Source: Caprimulgus europaeus | Lineage: Eukaryota; Chordata; Aves; Caprimulgiformes; Caprimulgidae | DNA length: 64,000 nt | Direction of reading: 5' to 3' | NCBI GenBank assembly: GCA_907165065.1 | Contig: OU015528.1 | Span: 47,483,515-47,547,514 of the forward strand | Part shown: positions 49,501-60,724 of the stretch, piece by piece | Layout: every line of letters begins with the position of its first letter | How positions within the stretch are numbered: the first letter of the stretch is position 1 | The notes under the pieces: model-generated | Told to the model about the DNA's origin: nothing | Databases searched by the model: none | The model's input: only the letters and a program-made list of their open reading frames with translations | Made by a program: the position numbers and the translations under genes

Positions 49501-52500
49501 CTAGTCCCATGAGCAGCACATTTCCAGGCTCTCTCCAAAGCACTAGTGTTCCTGTTGTCAGGGGGGAATGTTGCTTCTGAAATCACACACACCAGAATTT
49601 GGCTTAGAGATTTACCATCTAGACACCGGTAAATGCATTAACATCAGCCCAGCACAACCTGAGGAGTCTGGCTGTGAGATTCACAAGAAAATCAACTGGG
49701 ACTCACTGGGAGTGATACACACAGAGACAAACCAAACTTCCTGAGGGACAGATCTGCAGACAGCATAAGCACTGGAACACCACCTGAGTGGAGGCCTTAC
49801 CAGCTTGGGCCCTGCCCAGCACGCAGAGGAGACTGGAATACCCCGTCTGCTGGCATTTGCTTACGTGACCTAGAGCCTACCTGAAGGAAAAAGGCTGTGT
49901 ATAGGTTGTGTTGTAACACAGGCGTCCTCCAGAAATGAGCACACTTGCCAGCCTCTAATGACGCAGGCTGGAGGATAGGGACACATCAGCTTCCAAACCA
50001 GCAGGGTTTAGTTATGATTCAAAAAGATGCTATGATCTCACATGAACACAGTGCATACAGATGACCTCCTTCTCCTATCTGGATAAACTTTTTGTCTAAC
50101 TTGCTAAAACAGAGGAAGATATTTGATTTCCTCCTCCAGAAAGAGCTCTTTTGCGTCTCGGGCTCTGCAAGACTGCAAATCCCAGCAGGCAGTGCAGCAC
50201 CCAACCTAAGGCAGGCTTTACTCAAGGGCGGCTACAAGCCAGTGAAAGCTGCCTGGTAGGCTTGGCAGGGTGAACAGTGACAAAAGCAAGTCAGAGATGG
50301 TGTAAGGTTGAAAGGGAGGTAAAGAGCACAACACGAAGGCAACAAAAATTCTTTGAAACAAAATGTCTTCCTCCTTTGCCCATTAGAGGAAGAGATCTCA
50401 GCAATATTGAGAGGTAGAGCAACGAGATGATATAGTGAGAGTCTTGAGATTTCAGGTTCTAATCTAATGTGATGCTGAAATGGATGCATTCCTCATCTTT
50501 GGGAAACATGCCCACTTCTTTGCCCTGTCCTTATACTGGAGACAGAGTATTGCTCTCTCCCACCTCCTCTAAAGGATTCCTGAGTTTTCATTGTCAACAC
50601 ACAGAAAACACCTTGACATCTTTGCCTGGAAAGCACAACGCAAGAGATTCCTGGTTTTTAGAACCCACCTGCACTGGCCTACAAACGAAGCTGACAGAAG
50701 CCATAAAAAAAAAAAAAAAAACCAAAAAACTTTCCATTTTCAAACCCATATGAGAAAATGCTTCATTCTTCCTCAGATACAGGGCTTGCTACAGCAACGC
50801 CTGCCTTTGTCCACCTGAGAACTCAATGCTCATTCTCTATTGTTCCTAGGTTTATGCTTGAAAGAGACTGAAAAAGCCAATGCTGGTACAAACTTGCTCT
50901 GACTGGCTACAAGGCAATTATGGAGAGTGCCACTGTCAGCTACTCTACAAACACTTGGTCTCTAAGGCAGTACTTCTGCAGTGATTAGCCCACCCTGTGT
51001 GCCTAAAGTTTAAACTACCAGAGTCTGGACAGCAGCATTATCTAATACATACAAGGTGCATTTAGATGCCTGGGAAAAGCCATACTGTCAATGAAAAATA
51101 ACGTGAAACTTCTAATACACGCTGTCAGCTTCCAAATTAGAGCAGCCTTGGATATCCTAGGAGTGAGCCCAGGGGTTGGGCTTAGTCCTACAGGGAATCT
51201 CACACAGCAGCCCTCTTGAGTCACTGCTGAAAAGGAACTTGGGGACTTCCCTAAGCCTGGGCGCTCTGCGCAGGTGCCGCAGTGCTGTGAGGCGGTTGCA
51301 TGGCTTTAAGTGCCAGACCTAGAGAGGTCTCCATTAGCTTTTTTTTTTTTCCTCTGCTCCACAATACACCACGGAGGAGCCCAACACATTTCACCATCTG
51401 AAGTACACACAAATGTTGGAGATAAGGCACAATAGCCTACTTTCATATCTTCAACAGATAAAGGAGGCAGAGAAGCATAAGGGAGAGACATGGCATTATT
51501 CCACATTATCAATAAGAAACACCTCATAAAGCCATATTGACATTATGACAATGGCCTTTCCAAGGAGCCAGACACAAGGAAAAATTCCAAAGAGAAACAA
51601 CCCCATCTGCTAACATAAATGCATTTTCAGTCATTTTGATGATGAAGAGCAATCCATCAATTGACTTCCTGAGCACGTGATTAGAAGTGGAAGCACAAAG
51701 CAGCAGACATACACTTAAATTTGTGGAATGAGCTCAGGCTCTTGGATGCTGACATAAAGCATCTAGAGAACACTTGTGAATTAAACCTGACAGTGGTGTT
51801 TTGCTTTACCTATATTTTTGTTTGCTTGTTTTCCATCAACTTGTTGCTAGTCTTGCTGGGGAATTTAACAGCAAATATTTATCAGATAACACAGCTCCAG
51901 AAAAGTTCAGGAGCTGAATCTACCGTATAACTTCTCCATTATTTAAAATCTCATCTCCTCACCAAACATTTCAAGTAGCCCACAGTTATTTAGTACTGCT
52001 TCAAATAGGCCCCACCTTTTTCCTCATGGGTCTCTAAGACAGGGCAAAATAATACCAGAAACAAAGCAAGAAAAGAAAGAAATAAAGCAATCAAGAAAGA
52101 AAAGTCTATTTTTCCCCTCCCTGTCTCTAAGAAGTACATATGCTCACCACATTTCTGCCACAGCATACAGGAGAAACGATTACAGCGTTATAGACGTGGC
52201 AACAGAGGGATGCTCACACAAAGCTTTCTAACTTGAAACTCAGCACAAATGTTCAATAAACCCTTCCCAGGTAAAAAGAACAATTCTCCATCAGCTGTCA
52301 CAGAGAGATGGCTTTCCTAAGCCAGTAACTATTACAAGAGCTGTTACCTTTCCGGAGAATATTTGTTTGATCAGAATACTCCACAAGAGTTGGGATCTGC
52401 TCAACAATGTACAATGCACCATCATCAAGCCTCTTCCGCAGCTTGACCTTCTTCAGGTCCAGCACCATGTACTGATTGTTGTAGGTCCCTGGGTAGGAGA

Positions 52501-55500
52501 GCAAAGAGAGTGTTATGTGTCCTGCCTGGAGAAGGAAGAGGGTACAGGGGGAAGAGGGAACACATCCTTTTTTCTAAGACTCTCATGGAAGTGTACGTAC
52601 CAGAGTTGCACTTTGAGAAGGTTTCTGCCCAAGTTTTGCCACCATCTGCCATCATGTTAGCAATGCGGACCCTCTGCCAAGCTAACAGAGATTCAGGCAC
52701 CACTTGCTTAATGAGGGTTTGGTTGAACACACTGTTGGTAGTCTGCAACATTACCAAGCCACTGCCTAGTATGTAAAAGTCATCCAGGGACACCAAAAAG
52801 CCTTAAACAGCAATAATACAAAATTAGTTATCTTTGTGAACCTTCGATATACTCATAGAACAAAACAGAGAGACAAGTCAAGAGGGTATTGATGAGTCAG
52901 CCTGTGTGTGCTTGAAATCAAACTGTACAAATATTAAAGTTGAGGTGGCAACTTCTGCAAGTGCTTTAAACCCACCTGTCAGCATGGATTATAATTTGTC
53001 ATGCTTTCAACACACAACCTAATTCTTTGTCTAGAGCATTCGCTTCATGTTTGCATCCCAAGCTTGGAAGTTTCTCCTTCATATGTCAAGCTATGTCTTA
53101 CTCTTATGCTGAGGATTACATACCATACACGCCTAGTGAGTGCTTGTTTCTAACAAATAAATTACTTTAAAAAAACAGAACAAAGAAAATCAAAAGTACA
53201 AACTCCACAAAGAGACTTTCACCAACTAGTTGCAGTCTTAGATTTTTATTCTGTAAGGACAACAGGTATTCCTTTAAATTAATCCCTTCCGGACTAAATC
53301 AAGCCAAGCAGAAAAAGCTTCCTTCCAGTTTAATCTTTTCTAGTCTAACTATTCTTAAAAGTATCTCCAAGAAGTGGGCACCTCTTAAATTATATATGAG
53401 AGAAAGTTTTACCCACTCCTCTTTCTGACATCTTGTCATTGGCTTTTTATGCCTATCAGCCCTGCAAACTCAACACAGCAGTGGATCTCTGGGCAGAATT
53501 CCCATCCAGGTTACATGCCAGCAGAAATACCAGGTCCAGCTGCAGATCCCACACCAGGAGTTAGTATACAGAGCTGCAAAGGTCAACTATGATGCCATGG
53601 ATAGCATGGTGACTACTTACAAAGCAGAAATAACTTGACTTTGAAATTCCCCAGGGGATACAGGGCTGCCAGGCTGGGAAAGAAAGGTTATTAGCTGAGC
53701 TCCTGATGGGGAAGTCATCCAGAACCTGGTGTCTTGCTAATGAGTTTTTAATGGTATCACTTTTCAAAGAGTAGAAAATGCTAAAATGCTGCACAACAGT
53801 GTAAAAGTTGAGTTCTGCTATGAAATTTTCTACAGCAAACTTTATTAATGCTCTCTGCAAACAGACTAAGGTCAGAAACCTATGACAGCCAGAAAGACCT
53901 CTCAGCTCTGTCTCCTGTTCCTGGGCTTTCATCAAAAGGCAGACCTCCTTCAAGCAAAAGTAATGTTTAAGGGCTCCATTTCAGCAAGATTTCTTTGAAG
54001 TCTCAAGTTCTCAAATCAGAACAGATCCAGAAAAATATACTTTGTGGTCACCTGTTCTCTAAAAGTATGTCTGTATAGAAGAAGTAGAGCATGCTAGCAG
54101 CTGGTGGTTCGTAGTATTTTATTCTTGGAGACAAAAAGAGTTCTCTCTCAACTAAGTAAGGACAAGAAGAGAAACACTCTAAACCTGGCTCTGCCAGTCT
54201 ATTTTATAGAAAGGCATGGGATACTCCAGCGATAAGCTGTTGTGTAAGGAGTCAAGTGCTTGCCCAAACAGAGATAAGAAATGAAATTGTTAGACAACTG
54301 TGATTCAAATTGAATGCTAATTCCCACATGGGTGCCAATGCCAAGTGCCCTACTTCAAAATAAACAAAATAGTTTTCCAAAAACACAAGGAATGATGGCG
54401 AATTAACTGAAGTTTTAACTCTGTAATTCAAATAAATTGCAAAGCTCAGCTAAGCAGAAAACAAGGGGGGTTCCTTCTGGGCCTTAGTATTTACCAAGCT
54501 TTATCCTGCAACGTTTTATAATACTTCATGCCCTCCATCATACACCATGACTAGCCTAATCATTCCCAGACAATATATACCATTTTGACTTAAGGTATAG
54601 GCACTCCTGAAACAAAGGTAAGTTAAACACATACAACAGGTTTACCCAGGGCAAAGATATCCACAAAAATTAAACCTGGGTGAAGCCTAGAGATATCAGC
54701 AGATATTTGATATCCTTTTGTGTCATTCTTGTCTTTTTAAGTATGTATGAGAATTTGCTGTAATTGAAAAGGCCTTTTATGTCAACTGTTATTCCACTGT
54801 GTGGGTCACCTTTTTTTCCTAGAAATCCATATCCCATTTTTATCAGCAAATCTCAAACACTTTTTTTCTTTTTCTTCCTCTCCCCCACCTCCAATGAACC
54901 TAACTACACAGAAACAAGCAAAAGCACTTCTGATTGCATCTTCTGGATCTGAGCTACTTAGATTCAGTTTCCAATCACCACTGGAAAACTGAAGTTTCCA
55001 GAGTCTGGAGTTTCATTCATCACGACCATATTAATCAGCTAAGCAAAGCAAAATATTTTTTGAAATCTGAGCCACAGTGTTCTCCAGCGAGTCAGCACAC
55101 CAAAGAGTATGTGGAGGGTAACATGTTCCTGGCAGCTATTGTTCCTAAAGAGGTAGGCTGCTGCTTTCTGAACCAGATGGCATTGGCTTTTTTGGCATTT
55201 TTAAAGGTCTCCACTATTTAAGTACAGAAAGTGTCAGTATTATAAGCTGGAAGTCTGAGACATGAGGTCTAGCCATCACCTCACAGGGACGAGAGTAGCT
55301 CTTGGCTAAGATGCTTAATGCTCTGGGCTGTAAACACACTTGACAATGGGAAAGGACATGTCTTCTCTGGATTAGCTTTTTTAATCCCATCAGCAGCTGC
55401 TTCTCATGCCAAGACTGAACTGTCACCAGCTTCCTTCCTTCCACTTGCAGACCTCTCCTAGGAACTAAGAAATAGCACATCCCCCACTATAGCTCTGGCT

Positions 55501-58500
55501 TCTCACCTCCAAAGTGCATTAGACACTTTCTTTTGCATCCCTCCAGGTTTTAGACAGATGTTGGAGGGAGAAGGGAAGCAAGAAATGGTCTGGCAATACC
55601 ACATGAGCAAGCTGGTCCCTTGGAATACAAGGACTACCATCCTTTCCATGTTTTGTTCCTCCTAGCTCTTGCTCAGGCTGTGGGGAAGGATAAGGCTGCA
55701 CTTTCTGATCCTGCACTAACACCACATTACTTCAAAGCAAGGGACACGTTACTTCCCTCTCCTGCCTCAGCACCACACAAATAGCCATTCATCAAGACCA
55801 CTTGAGTCATCTTGTTCCCTGGTCACTGCCTGTCTCAACCAAGCAAGATCATGACAGCAGACCAGAGGGGCAAAGGTTACAATAAAGTCCTTCTTAACAG
55901 CTTTGCTTAAACAAATAAAATCAGAGTAATATATTTAACACAACTGTGGTTCAGCCCAGAAAAAGCAGGTTGCTACCCAAATCAGAGTGCTTGGGTCCAA
56001 ATGATAGATTCCCTTTCTTAAATAGGGTTCAAACCTAACTGTTCAAGAAGCAGTCCATCCAAATAGACAGAAATCTTGGGAGCTGCAACTTCGCTGCTGT
56101 CCAAAGAAAACAGCAAATTTCATCAGTTAATGGGGTTCATTTCTTTGAATGCCTCAATGGGGCAGTGTAGAGCAGTGACTGCATAGCATGTCTCTGCGGG
56201 GAGGGGCTTTCTTGTTAATCTTTTACTAGATAAATCCTGCAAAACATAGCATCTACCTAGTCTGTCATCGCATTTCTTACCCCACAAGATGAGCAGAACT
56301 TCATTCAACATCTGTGAGCAATTGTGTACATGTCTGTATAATTTAAGTTCTCTCTGCTTTAAACAGAAAAGAAAGCTAAAAGTCTAAGCAGAGTTCAAGT
56401 GAAGATTAGGATTAGTGTGGAAACAAGCAGCAAGTGGCTAAATCATTCTGCAAAAGCAGAGATTACTACTACCCCTCATTTCCGCATGACTGTGCCTTTG
56501 CAGCGCTACTGTTGCTCTGAAAAGAAGAAAGCAGCTAAGAGAGGACGTGCTGCAACAGTGATGTTTGAGCATGCTTGGCAGGAACGTGGGGAACTGCTGG
56601 GAAAACAGGGATAGGCTCTGCAATTCCTGCCTGTCCTACCTGCTCAGTCACAGCAGAAGCAAGGAAGCATAAGGCCCTCTAGCAGTATCATAATGCACAT
56701 GCTCACATGCCTCATGGTTAGTGAATAGCCTTAGATACTTTGAGTCACAAGAAGTATTAATTTTTGCAGTGCAGTAGCCTGTCTCCTGAAATTCACTAAA
56801 TAGCCAATCTACACAATTTTACTCTGTGATCCCAGGAGGAATCAGGGAGTTGGCACATTCCTTCTGAGAAGGCAAATGACTCCTCAAAGCTTTTCTGACA
56901 CAGTTTTTGGACAGCAGAAGAGTTTTACTTCATATCCAATCTACCAGATGACAGAAATCTTTTAGTTACTAAGTTTGGTGTCACTGAAGGCCTGGAAGGA
57001 CACCTGTCTTTCAATGCTCTTTACTTCCTTCAGAAGTCAATACTTCTACCTACATTAGGATCATGTTACTATTCAGGGAAGCTTCCTAGCTTGGTCTTTC
57101 TTACTGGTTCTTAGTGTCTATCAGGACAGGGAATAAGAGTGGGAACTTGCATGCAGGGAGAAGTCAGTTCTCAAGTGAAGCCATATTCTATGGTCAGATG
57201 CCCTGAAAATGTAAGGCTTCATCTCATCACAACATGGAGCAGGGGAATTTGGCAGTTCCCTCCTTCATGCATGACCATTACCAGGCCAGTGCTTTAGAGA
57301 TTACTCATTCCCTGGAAAACTGCAAGTTTGTGAACTACACCCACAGCTAATGCAATTTGCTGCAGTTAATGGGTCATGCTCCTCTAGAGCTTGTGGCAGT
57401 ACCCTGTAATTAGGCAGCCAGTGAGTATACTTTGCATATCACAGGTCTCAAACTTCACTGTAGCCACAGGAGCTACGTTTTGCAATAGTTCTCACTGAAT
57501 TGTGTGATAGAAGTACACCTTGCCACATCACTGTCAGAGTCTACCTGGCACAAGGAAGCTTCAAAATAAGCCATCTCTGCAGACCTCAGTCCCCAGGAAG
57601 CACACTGGGATTTTATACACTAGTGAACAGATCCCAACCATTTCAGCATAGCAGTAGCCGATTTTCAGGTATCCTCCCATACAGCTAGCTTTCTCAGTCT
57701 CATCAAAACAGAAGACTTGTATTGCACTTCATACAAAGAATCCACAAAAGGAACAACCCAGAGACATCATCATAGAGACTCACTAAGAATAAAATAATAA
57801 ATGCTCTGCACGGCTGATGCTGATCCCCAGTTTTGAATCTGCAGCACAATGCAACATGCAACAGCTGCAAAACAGAGCCACGTTCTCCCGAAGGATAGTA
57901 CTATCTTCAGCAGTATTTCTGCTGAGAGATACGAGATCCAGAATAATCTTCTGCACACTCAGGTGATGAACAGATCTCAGACAGAAACCTCTGCTTTCTA
58001 CCAGGTTACACAGCGTTGCCAAAATTCCTTACAACAAGTGAGTGAAATTCCTCCAAGGGAATCAGAGATAACCCAAGCTCTTGAAAGGCTGTGCACTTAA
58101 CAGGCATTTGCCAAAATACTTTTATTCCTTCCTCAAAAATCTCAGTTGTTAGAAAATGTTGCACTCCTGAGGGTCACTGAAGGAGAGTCAGAACCCCACA
58201 GAAAAAAAACTTGCTTTCAACTTGAAATGAATACAACTGCTTTTCAAAACAGTTTCCCAGTCCCAGGAGTTCCTGCCATGAAAAACCCTTGCCTTTGTAG
58301 TAAGGCAAACACAGTAATTCAACAAAGCGCATTTTGAAATCATCAACCAACAAAATTTCATCAGACTGAGACAGTCTCCTATGGCACATACTTCACTTTA
58401 AAAAGTTTATGAAGATTGAGTGTTTGGGTGGTTTTTAATTTGAAATTCCACCTTTAAAAACTTACACGATGCTAACTCACTCTTAAGAGTCTTAGGTTTG

Positions 58501-60724
58501 CTTTGGTTTTTCATGTTCACATTTCTTGGTGCTTCTCTATCAAGAGTACAGATTTTAGAACTGAAACACTAACTGCTGGCAATTTCTAATATTCTTCCAA
58601 GAAACTTGAGGATATTACATGCTGCCTAGTCTTCCCAAGGGAGATTTTAAATATTGTGTCTAGCTATATTACTAACACATAAAAAAACATTACAAATACT
58701 CCCCTCTGCAACAGCTTATAGAGAAGCTGGAAGAGGGAGATGTGTGGAAAAAAACAAACAAACAACTGAAGGTTTGCTAACCCAACACCAAAGGAGCCGA
58801 TACCATTTCAAATGGCTAGTGTTTCATACTCTCTAATAATCCCATTACAGCACGAGTCACGCCACAATGGTAAACAGAAGTGTCCAAAACTGTTATTACC
58901 AAACATGCGAATGCTATAGGCAAGGTGAGAAGTTCAACAGCTGAGATGACTGCAGACTACAGGAGCAGAATTCAAAGCAGCATGTTTGTTCCAGAGGTAG
59001 AATATTTAACTAGTACTATTCAGAGCACTGAAGGTGATTAATCAGCAACAAAAGATGACGACAACAACATCACATTCAAGCCAGAAACTGAAGACAACAT
59101 TTTTTCCTCTCAGTGGCTAAAAGTTTTAAGGTAGACTGAAGCCAGTGCTTGTTGAGCTATCATCCTTTTTATAGGCAAGACATCTGCAAGACAGATGGCT
59201 CATGCCACCTTAGATATCTACATTGTTTCGGTTTTCTTTCCTTTACCTGGGTAACTGCTGAATGAGACACGGCTGGTACTAGTGTCTGGATCAACTATAT
59301 TGAAGTTCCAGTGCTTATATATTCTCAGTGTGGCTGCATATGTAAACCAGCTAGAATGGGCAAAATATATATTCTCATATCCCGGTAGAACCTAGAAGAC
59401 AGAAGCAGAAGGATGAATAATTTCAGACCCTACTACACTCTGCATGTTTTGTACTTGATAGAAACTGGGAGAACAACTTGTTTTAAGTAGTTTGATTAAT
59501 TGCATTGCTCAAGAAGGAGCAAATTCTTGTGCTTTTAACTGTGCACTTAACAATGAATTTCTGAAGCCTCTACAAGTAATTCTTCCCCATGTGTTGTTCT
59601 TAAATAATTAGTTGTTATTTTTCAAAAGGAAATAGCTTAGGTTTTTTTGGGATACCTGCATCACATGATATGTTTTTTTTTTTCCTTGTTTCCTCTTGAA
59701 CTTGTATTTACACATTCAGATCAGCTCTCTGCAAATATATCCAACTTTAACTTAGATTATACTTTTTCTGTGAAAATGCCTCTGGGTGACTTTAAAGTAA
59801 GCAAATGCAGGTAAATTCATTTTGAAAAAGTAAATATATATATATTGATAGTACATCTTTTCAAAGTATTTCCCTGATTTTAAGATTTGTTGTTAGCTCA
59901 GAAACCTCTTGCTGCAGGGCAAATGCTTGAATGAATGCTTCTCAATTTAAGGTGAATGTTGTTTCTCTAGGACACATGGAGTCTCCATATGCTGACTATA
60001 CCCTTGCTAATTTTAACTGAAAAATTTAATTGCTGCTATGATGTATCAGACACTTATTTTTTGTCATTCCTCCCATTGGAAAGCCATTTCAGAGTGTCAC
60101 TGTTACCACTCAGAAAACATCAGCCACTTGCACCCATTTTTTCTTGTACTAGCACTGTCCTTTAGTTTAAATAATCCTCTTCCCCTTCATCCCTACTTAT
60201 TTGCCCAATGTATTTGTAGACATTCATAATACTCCCTTTCAAACTTCACTTGGCCAGGCATAAGAAGTTACTTTCTTCCAGTCTCCTGTCCACGGTAGTT
60301 CCCCATTCCCAAGTAATTTTAGTAGCTTTCATTGTTAGTCTCTGTGGTTTTGGTTTGGTTTTCTCCCTGCCCTTGAACAGAAGTGAGCAAAACTGGAACC
60401 AGAATCCTATGGAGGCACAAGTGACAACTGCATAAAAGCACCTTGATAGACAGGGATCTCTTTATGTGCCTGCAACATGAACAGCGAAGACTCCAGAAGG
60501 ATCAACTCATGGCACTGCAAATCAACACAGTCACTGGAGATTAAGTTCTTGGTACTCACCTTGATGAGTGCAGAGCAGTGACCCATATCCCACTGATATT
60601 TCCCATGGCTTCCTGGCTCCACGTTGCATTGTCCACTCCGTGTAGAATACTCAAATAATGCTGGAATTAGGTCCAACAGGTCTCCAACTGCATTCAGAAA
60701 TTGGACATCAAAGATGCTCAGTGG
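43346..60724 (-). CDS. PLBD1: PLBD1, phospholipase B domain-containing protein, C-terminal 370 residues in seven exons
   Basis: PLBD1 is a glycosylated lysosomal/secreted N-terminal-nucleophile hydrolase with phospholipase B-like activity that matures by self-cleavage. Exons in transcript order are 60724-60560, 59391-59247, 52801-52601, 52488-52348, 46313-46128, 45020-44914 and 43513-43346. All borders are AG/GT and the phases join into one 1113-bp frame ending in TAA (43348-43346). Seen motifs are [22 protein letters not shown] (the Cys aligns with the Ntn nucleophile of the family), [79 protein letters not shown] and QGGLPVF. N-glycosylation sequons include NQT, NLS and NHT. It lacks the human final five residues (KLDIK). 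The signal peptide and N-terminal exons lie beyond 64000. Confidence 0.97.
43514..46127 (-). other. PLBD1: PLBD1 introns between the last three exons
   Basis: Introns 43514-44913 and 45021-46127. A purine-rich GGGAA-type tract lies at about 45345-45395. Otherwise nothing recognisable. Confidence 0.75.
44914..45020 (-). CDS. PLBD1: PLBD1 exon: [12 protein letters not shown]
   Basis: A 107-bp exon; acceptor ttctcccag, donor gtagac. It encodes [20 protein letters not shown] and GCYDSK, a cysteine-rich segment conserved in the family. It ends in phase 0. Confidence 0.95.
46128..46313 (-). CDS. PLBD1: PLBD1 exon: [16 protein letters not shown]
   Basis: A 186-bp exon; acceptor gtctctggtag, donor gtaaga. 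It encodes [19 protein letters not shown] with an NLS sequon, then [17 protein letters not shown] and MKYIMRYN, all strongly conserved. Confidence 0.96.
46902..49081 (+). mobile_element. Avian endogenous retrovirus solo LTR, split by a CR1
   Basis: The LTR begins tgtcctggttttggctggga (46902-46940) and resumes at about 48534 with tagtagctag, ending aaaccatgaca at 49081, so it has TG...CA termini. The two parts together make about 590 bases. A TATA-like box lies at 48764-48770 (tatataa) and an ATTAAA signal at 48946-48951. No internal viral genes are present, so it is a solo LTR. No matching target-site duplication is evident (agggg before, aacag after). The family looks like a common neoavian ERV LTR; I do not assign a name. 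Confidence 0.85.
46941..48533 (+). mobile_element. CR1 LINE, 5'-truncated, with broken reverse-transcriptase frame, nested in the LTR
   Basis: About 1.6 kb of CR1 ORF2 and 3' UTR. Frames at 47012-47542 and 47553-48104 carry the RT motifs ([41 protein letters not shown]) but are in different frames with a stop between. Motif A reads LGLCKAFD instead of LDL-type, and the FADD box reads FAND, so both metal-binding sites are altered. The tail is attctgtgattctatgattc. Inactive. Confidence 0.95.
52348..52488 (-). CDS. PLBD1: PLBD1 exon: [17 protein letters not shown]
   Basis: A 141-bp exon; acceptor tcctacccag, donor gtaaca, phase 1 at both ends. It encodes [26 protein letters not shown] and [12 protein letters not shown]. 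Confidence 0.95.
52601..52801 (-). CDS. PLBD1: PLBD1 exon: [19 protein letters not shown]
   Basis: A 201-bp exon; acceptor tgtttaag, donor gtacgt. It encodes [19 protein letters not shown], an NQT sequon, and [16 protein letters not shown]. It lies only 112 bases from the next exon. Confidence 0.95.
52802..59246 (-). other. PLBD1: PLBD1 intron
   Basis: A 6.4-kb intron of unique-looking sequence. I recognise no gene, RNA or mobile element. Confidence 0.7.
59247..59391 (-). CDS. PLBD1: PLBD1 exon: [15 protein letters not shown]
   Basis: A 145-bp exon; acceptor cttctag, donor gtaaag. It encodes [19 protein letters not shown] and ends at SFSSYPG. Its frame and splice borders are intact. Confidence 0.95.
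60560..60724 (-). CDS. PLBD1: PLBD1 exon with the nucleophile cysteine
   Basis: A 165-bp exon, phase 0 at both ends; acceptor tttcctcag, donor gtgagt. It encodes [19 protein letters not shown], a variable stretch, then [11 protein letters not shown]. The Cys is residue 50 of the exon. The stretch before it seems about eight residues longer than in human and falls in the segment removed on maturation. Confidence 0.94.

Larger units (their letters stand above)
46314..52347 (-). other. PLBD1: PLBD1 intron with nested LTR and CR1
   Basis: A 6-kb intron. The LTR and CR1 occupy 46902-49081. A poly-A tract lies near 50705. The rest shows no gene or repeat. Confidence 0.75.

Noticed and set aside
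50705-50722. Poly-A tract as the tail of a processed pseudogene
   Set aside because: The sequence before it matches no gene I recognise and no flanking duplication is seen.
53561-53953. 130-codon minus-strand frame in PLBD1 intron, tested as an extra exon
   Set aside because: The flanking PLBD1 exons already join in phase and match the family without it; no homologous segment exists in PLBD1.
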